Assembly (NCBI GenBank): GCA_000328365.1
Contig: KB298168.1
Location: forward strand, 192,716-256,715
Direction: 5' to 3'
Length of the DNA stretch: 64,000 nucleotides
Origin: Capitella teleta
Lineage: Eukaryota > Annelida > Polychaeta > Capitellidae
In this document: piece by piece, positions 58,686-64,000 of the stretch
How positions within the stretch are numbered: position 1 is the first letter of the stretch
Layout: each line of letters opens with the position of its first letter
Made by a program: the position numbers and the translations under genes
The notes under the pieces: model-generated
Told to the model about the DNA's origin: nothing
Seen by the model: the letters and a program-made list of their open reading frames with translations, nothing else
Database searches by the model: none

Positions 58686-61600
58686 GTACTTTCTTTATTA
58701 CGTTCAACGTATTTTATACAACGATATTCTCTATCTTCATTTCATTAACTGTTTACTCTCTTTCATTCTTCTGCAATAACACTCAAATGTGCAGCCGTCA
58801 TTTGGACGTCATGACGTCATTCACAACTCTGAGCGGTTGTCCCTCAATCAGCTGGTCGTGATGGCTCTGTGATGGGGTGACATAATAGGTTATCTGGCTT
58901 AGAATTGACCCAGATATCTGTTCTTGATAAGCCAATTATGACCAACTGGACGATTATGTCATGTGTCGCCTAAGATTCCTGATTAGCTAGTATGTATGTT
59001 CATAATCTTACAGATTTGGGAAATACCGTCAAATTGGGAAATACTCCATGAGCTTGGTATTTCGTGCGATATGGATCACATGATCAGAATTATGCAATTG
59101 AATTTTTATCTAGAAAAATGATACTGATTATATGACACCACTAGTTTGCGGCAAGTTGAACAATGCTAAGCAAGAGGAATCGACGCTGGGACATTCCACT
59201 CTTATACGGTATATGGGAAAGGGGAAAATGATTGAATACGTGTTCTTCCGACTGAATATCGGTGAGGCAGGAGCAGAGGCGTCGTTCCCGGGAGAGGCGA
59301 AACCATCGACCCGTTTACCCTTTCAAGTTGTGAGTACCATAATTAGACGTAAGCGGCTAAACGAAATACATGAACGCCAAATGTTCATGTGCCTCTGGAC
59401 AAATGTTCCTCATTGGTAGTTATAAACAATTAAAAATTCAGTCAACAAACACATTAACTACAAAAAATTCTGTCGTAGGTTTCCACTTAGCATACTGGTA
59501 TTCCCGTTATTTGTTTGTGATCACGCAAATCAAAGGGTATGACTGCTTACAACTGATCATAAGTATGTCTTATTGTCCCATACTAAACATAAAGTAAGAT
59601 AAATTAAAATTTGGTGGAAGATGATAATTATGTAGTCAAATAATCTTATTACAAATCGAAACATAAGCACAACGAAAATAGCCTGTAAAATCACTAAGCC
59701 TCAACTTTTACCGCATATTCATTATCACTGCATATAATTTTCTTTTATGTTAAGCGAATAGAAACTTTATCTTGTAATTGTAGATTTTGCGCTTTATAAA
59801 ATTAGCGAATGAATGAATTATTATTATTTTTATTATTAAACGAGTATGTCATTTAAATTTCTTAACTTTTATGAAATGCACATATTCACTTGTATTCATT
59901 TTATTTTATATCTCATCTTTCTTTTTCAAATTATTTGTGTTATTTGTTGAGCAGGTATATGCTCTCTTCAACCACAAATACATTTGTGCCATCAACATAT
60001 ATTTATAGGTGTGCAGCAGGGGTTTATTGTAACCAAGGGAAATCGAAGAAGCAGAAGAAAATACACACACGCTATGGTCACAAAGCGCAAGTACTATCGC
60101 TGACACACCGATTCAATATACTAGGAACTCTTTAGCTTTCATGTTTGAGTGCCTTCGAATAGAATGCGTGTGGTGCTGATTGCTGAATATTGCACAATGA
60201 TGTGAGGTTCCACATAACATTTGGTTTCGGAAATTCTCGGCGGCGACAGCGATACATCAGATGACACGTGACTGAAGTCACAAGAGAGAAGAACGGGTTA
60301 GGAGTTTGAATATCGACCACGTGTACAACTGTACTTTGATAGGGATGGCTTCATTGAGACAGAGGCCGGGAATTTGGAGAGGGGAGAGGTCTGCAAGGAC
60401 ACTTTCTTTCCGAATGTGCAGTCTGCGGTTAATTCAGCTACGTGAAGTGCTTCATTGATTGTTACACACGCGCGTAATTTGGATCGGGGAGTTGGGGGGG
60501 AGATCAGGACACGTTGTTTCCGGAATTGCGGTCTGTAGGCACTAAAGTATCATGAAGTGGTGTTAAATTCGTTCAGAAATCGACCATAAGTCGTCGGGTG
60601 TTGAGATAGTGGATGGAGGTTAATGTGAAGGTGGTCGTTATCAACAGCATTGCGATTGAGCTTGCCAGCAGCCGAAGTATCTCCTCTGCCGTTCCTCCAC
60701 CCAATACTTCAACAGACTGTTTACTGTTTCTATTACTCAGAGTTTTGTACCGAAATGAGATATTTCATGGCGGTTAGATACATTGAGTCCAAATGAATAA
60801 CAGGTAAAAGAACCCTTCACGAGAACACACAATGGGTGCCATGCAAGCTATTTTTGATGACTATGTACTAGAGATTTTTTTCTCTATGAATGATTACATG
60901 CGCCATGTGCAAATTATTCATTTTGACTGAAAAAACAACAACTGCCCCATTATATTCAAAAGTCATTCAAATATTAATTTATCAAGAACTAATAGAAGAA
61001 TATGCAGAAATATGTGCGATATTATTATGATTGCCACTACCGTAGATAATAGGCAAATTTCAAATTATAAATAAAGTCGTTAATTGAATCAATTTCTGAA
61101 TTCAAACCAGCTGTGACAGGAAAGCTTGCGTGTTGTGCAATTGCGACTCGGCAAAACGATTATTTCAAAATAGTCGATAAAATTAGGAACGGCTCACTTA
61201 TAAATTGCAGTTGGTACTGCCTCTGTTTGCCACGCACTGTGATTTTCGTAGAAAACTGCCAAGCGTACTATTTTTATTATAAAAGTGGAGTTTCAATGAA
61301 TGTGAGTGCACACAATCGAAACTTATTCGACATTCCAGAATTTAGAATAGTTGAACACATAATAGCTACTAAGCTAGAAAAATTAAAAAGAGGATCTGTT
61401 GATTGTTTTGAGGTAGAAGCGAATGATAAAAACTGCATCTCCCAGGGCAAATGGGTCTTTTGGCCGGCAAAGGTTTAGAAATTACATTTGCTGTGGGCTA
61501 ATTCCTGAAATCATCGATTTTGAGAGGTTTTCAATTTCGCTTTCGTCTCCCATTCGATTTCACGAGTTTATGAAGTCATCGATGCAATTGTGTGGTTTTT

Positions 61601-62997
61601 TTTTATCCTATTGTTCACTCTTGTACTTGCGAGTGAATCGTTCTTTTAGCAAATTTCATAGAAGAAATCTCAACCTTTCCTTTTTATTTGAGCAATTCTG
61701 CGTGAGTAAGGAAGTCTTAATATAATTGGCTTAAATTTGACTCATTGCTGATGGATTGTTTCAAAAATAGCTTCTTTGCCTCGTATTAGCCAATAGAATC
61801 AATCTAAAAGAGATTCCAACGTGAACAGAGGTCCCCCTTAATAAATATAGCGTTATAGCACAAGAACAATAGTCTAAACTTACCTCAGCCATGACAGTGC
61901 TGCACAGGTTTTCATTTGCATATTCCCTGCAGCTCCTCTTGCAATTCAACATCTAACTGCACTTCTTACGCTGCTCTTTTCTCTCTATCATCCAAACGCA
62001 CTGCCTGGGGTTGCCTGTGATCATGGTCCTCTCTCTCTTCCCTTCCTGCGGTCAACAGCTCCATCTCTCCCCATTGTGTGTCCTAAAATAATTCATGTTG
62101 TCTTCTGACGTTCCAATTTGGCAAAATCAAACGTAATCTTGGTGCTCGAATTCGAACATACTTAACGGTTCAGTTTAGAATGCTGATATGCATGATCATT
62201 TAAATCGATATCGCAATATCGGCATTGCTCTACAAAAGTATAAACTCACAAAACATGTATTAGGAGACGTCGTCCGGTTCATGATCATAATGCTTCAAAG
62301 CCTCTGCAGCTGCGCGACGGATCTTGTCTAGCCCTACACCCCACACCATTGTTAATGTCTGGGGTTGAGCCTATTTATGGCATTATACTACAACCCATAG
62401 CAGCCGGCCAATCCGCACTTTACGGTGGCCCTATACTTCGGTTCTTTTTATCTGGTCGAATCGGGTCGTTTAAATTTCCTTCAAGTCATTAACAAGACTG
62501 GCGTTCTATTCTCGTGGCATCTATTCTGTGTCACACCCCCAATTTTTCTCAAGGATTGTAGGGCGAAAACTCCAAATAACTCAGCCAATAATATACTCTG
62601 ACTGTAGCACTATCTAGTATAAACTCGATTCAAGAGTTAGCAATATTTGACCCTGGACAGAATGGAGTCTGGCCAGTAAGCAGTTTAGTTCGTTTTCAGC
62701 TTATGTTCATAACAAAATTGCTTTTAAGAAATTTTCATTTCGATTTTTATTCCAAATTTGAATCAAACTCTTAATTTTCCCTGCCTGTTTGGCAGCAAAT
62801 TATTGCATTAAAGAGTTTCGATGACCGCTGGTATGTAATGGCGGTAGCCACGCACACACCAAGTATTGGTGGGTCTCATCTCTGGAATCAGGCTAATACA
62901 TACAGGCCTGTACTATTTCAGGCTGAGCTGGGTTGTTGGATTCTGATCTCTGATAAAATAGAAATTAAATGAAACACAAAACAACAAAGTCATGATA
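58686..62997. other. Gene-poor region between tRNA-His and receptor gene B
   Basis: AT-rich, with no recognised domain. One open frame (about 61071-61478, plus) is longer than expected for its composition and is listed separately. Confidence 0.45.
61071..61478 (+). CDS. Unassigned open frame, possible exon (about 135 aa)
   Basis: Open from a stop at about 61068 to TAG 61476-61478 with no ATG near its start. It encodes a Cys-rich segment (GKLACCAIATRQNDYF, NCSWYCLCLPRTVIF) and a charged end (EFRIVEHIIATKLEKLKRG). It could be an exon beginning at the AAACCAG acceptor near 61110 and leaving at a GT near 61474, or chance. No family recognised. Confidence 0.2.
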   Translation: MKSLIESISEFKPAVTGKLACCAIATRQNDYFKIVDKIRNGSLINCSWYCLCLPRTVIFVENCQAYYFYYKSGVSMNVSAHNRNLFDIPEFRIVEHIIATKLEKLKRGSVDCFEVEANDKNCISQGKWVFWPAKV

Positions 62998-63003
62998 TTT
63001 ATT
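62998..63003 (-). terminator. Poly(A) signal, nAChR-like gene B
   Basis: AATAAA on the minus strand about 308 bases after the gene B stop codon. Confidence 0.45.
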
Positions 63004-63310
63004 AGTCTCGTTACGCACGACGAATAAAAATCATTCCAAAGGCAAAGGCGTGTTTTGCGTTAATAAATCATTTAAAATCATTTATTATTTGTTCTCAATA
63101 GCAGGGATTTGCCCCCAAACTTGCGATTTTGTCAATAAAATGACAGAAGTAAAATACACAAGAAATTTCAGAACATTAAAAAAGTTCTTGAAGCAGGCTG
63201 ACCAGTATGGAATTTTTGGTCAGTCAAAGACTAATGCCAAACGATATGTCGTCGAGTCACAAGATTCATAGAGACCAGGGAAAGCATGGAAATGAAGAAG
63301 CAGCCAAACA

Positions 63311-63840
63311 TCAGAATAACTTTGAGGTTGACAAAGGGTGAAAAAGCATCAACGTAGTCGCCACGATAAATAGCAAACAGAGCCAGAAGAAGAGGCGGTC
63401 GCACACAGCAGCCACGTGCACCCACTCCTTGTTGTAGTCCACAGCGTTTGACTTTGATGGTGAACTGGTTGAAGGAGCACGAGGTTGTGGTGGAGGAGGT
63501 GACTCCATCCGTCGACGCTCGCGGATGATGTTGTTGGAGCGGAGCGCTGGCGACGGCATGGACGGAGGAGGCACATTGGTTTCGTCCTGGTTCTTAACGG
63601 TCACCAGTCTGTAGGCATACTTGTCACGCTGCTTTTTTTCGTAGCTAGGCGAGTTCAGCCCACTCTCTTCAGGGGGGACAAAACACTTGCACATGCAAAG
63701 CACTCTGGACAGGTAGTCAACAAAAAAGCGTTTCGCCCAAGGAGGAACTGGCTTCTCCTTCATGCTGTATAGATTGAGGACAAACACAGTGGCTACCATG
63801 GCTAATGTTGTTATCGCCATAGTGCACATGAGATAAATAC
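63311..63840 (-). CDS. nAChR-like gene B final exon (M3, loop, M4)
   Basis: Acceptor TTCTGCAG before 63840; stop TGA 63313-63311. The loop has a Pro/Ser-rich stretch (PPPPQPRAPSTSSPSKS) and a pre-M4 segment DYNKEWVHVAAV. Confidence 0.94.
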
Positions 63841-64000
63841 CTGCAGAAATCGAAGGTACTATAGAATGCTTTAGAAACGTCCCAAAAACTTACCCAAAAG
63901 TGGCACGTGATCTGATGTTCTAGGAATTGTATCAGCCACGTTGAGCATGAAGAGTCTGAACGACAGCAGGGATGCTACTCCGATATGGACTTTCTGTGAT
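63311..64000 (-). CDS. Divergent nicotinic acetylcholine receptor-like subunit, gene B (last two exons; continues beyond window)
   Basis: Exons (minus): beyond the edge to 63894, then 63840-63311. The first visible residues are the M2 pore SQKVHIGVASLLSFRLFMLN, then DTIPRTSDHVPLL, M3 IYLMCTMAITTLAMVATVF, a cytoplasmic loop of about 110 residues with Pro runs, and M4 CDRLFFWLCLLFIVATTLML. The stop follows soon after M4, without the long tail of gene A. Its exon boundary falls at the same codon and phase as in gene A, and the same unusual residues occur: Gln at -1', Arg at 12', Asn at 17', Asp at 20'. It is clearly a tandem paralogue of gene A in the same orientation. The ligand-binding region is outside the window, so subunit class is unknown. 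Confidence 0.92.
63894..64000 (-). CDS. nAChR-like gene B penultimate exon (partial, M2 pore)
   Basis: Donor GTAAGT after 63894. Reads in frame from the window edge through the M2 helix to DHVPLL. Confidence 0.93.

Noticed and set aside
62270-62560. GC-richer block that looked like a transposon end
   Set aside because: Frames are short and broken and no family could be named.

Overview
The window is nuclear DNA of a bilaterian animal, probably a marine invertebrate; phylum cannot be fixed from the sequence. Evidence: genes are split by GT-AG introns, families are metazoan (ETS1/2, nicotinic receptor-like Cys-loop subunits, TXNDC15, ELOVL6), intergenic DNA is AT-rich with many homopolymer runs and microsatellites, and it carries fossils of a hAT transposon, a LINE and a small mariner-type inverted-repeat element. 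No virus-like or LTR element was recognised. Layout: 1-660 is a decayed hAT transposase end. 1410-4982 (minus) is a four-exon TXNDC15-like gene, divergently paired across a 240-bp promoter with a single-exon ELOVL6-like fatty acid elongase (5223-6080, plus). About 9-10 kb of gene-poor AT-rich DNA follows, with a LINE reverse transcriptase fragment at 15640-16390. An ETS1/2 transcription factor gene fills about 17.2-31.7 kb (plus). I could place eight coding exons (552 aa) and a second, phase-compatible first exon at 25054-25375 that would swap the N-terminus. A single-exon protein of unknown family (360 aa, 32909-33991, plus) comes next. It is convergent with a six-exon nicotinic-receptor-like subunit gene (35054-43186, minus, 559 aa), for which every splice phase closes. 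About 20 kb further on, the last two exons of a second, clearly paralogous subunit enter from the right edge (63311-64000, minus). The space between holds an isolated tRNA-His and no gene I can support. The most interesting content is the receptor pair. Both share an unusual pore segment (Gln at -1', Arg at 12', Asn at 17'). The complete one keeps the Cys-loop, the loop B Trp and the vicinal Cys pair but has replaced most other aromatic residues of the acetylcholine pocket. Also notable are the alternative ETS first exon and a strongly over-represented 9-mer (CGTTATGAT) that occurs in tight mixed-orientation clusters in non-coding DNA.
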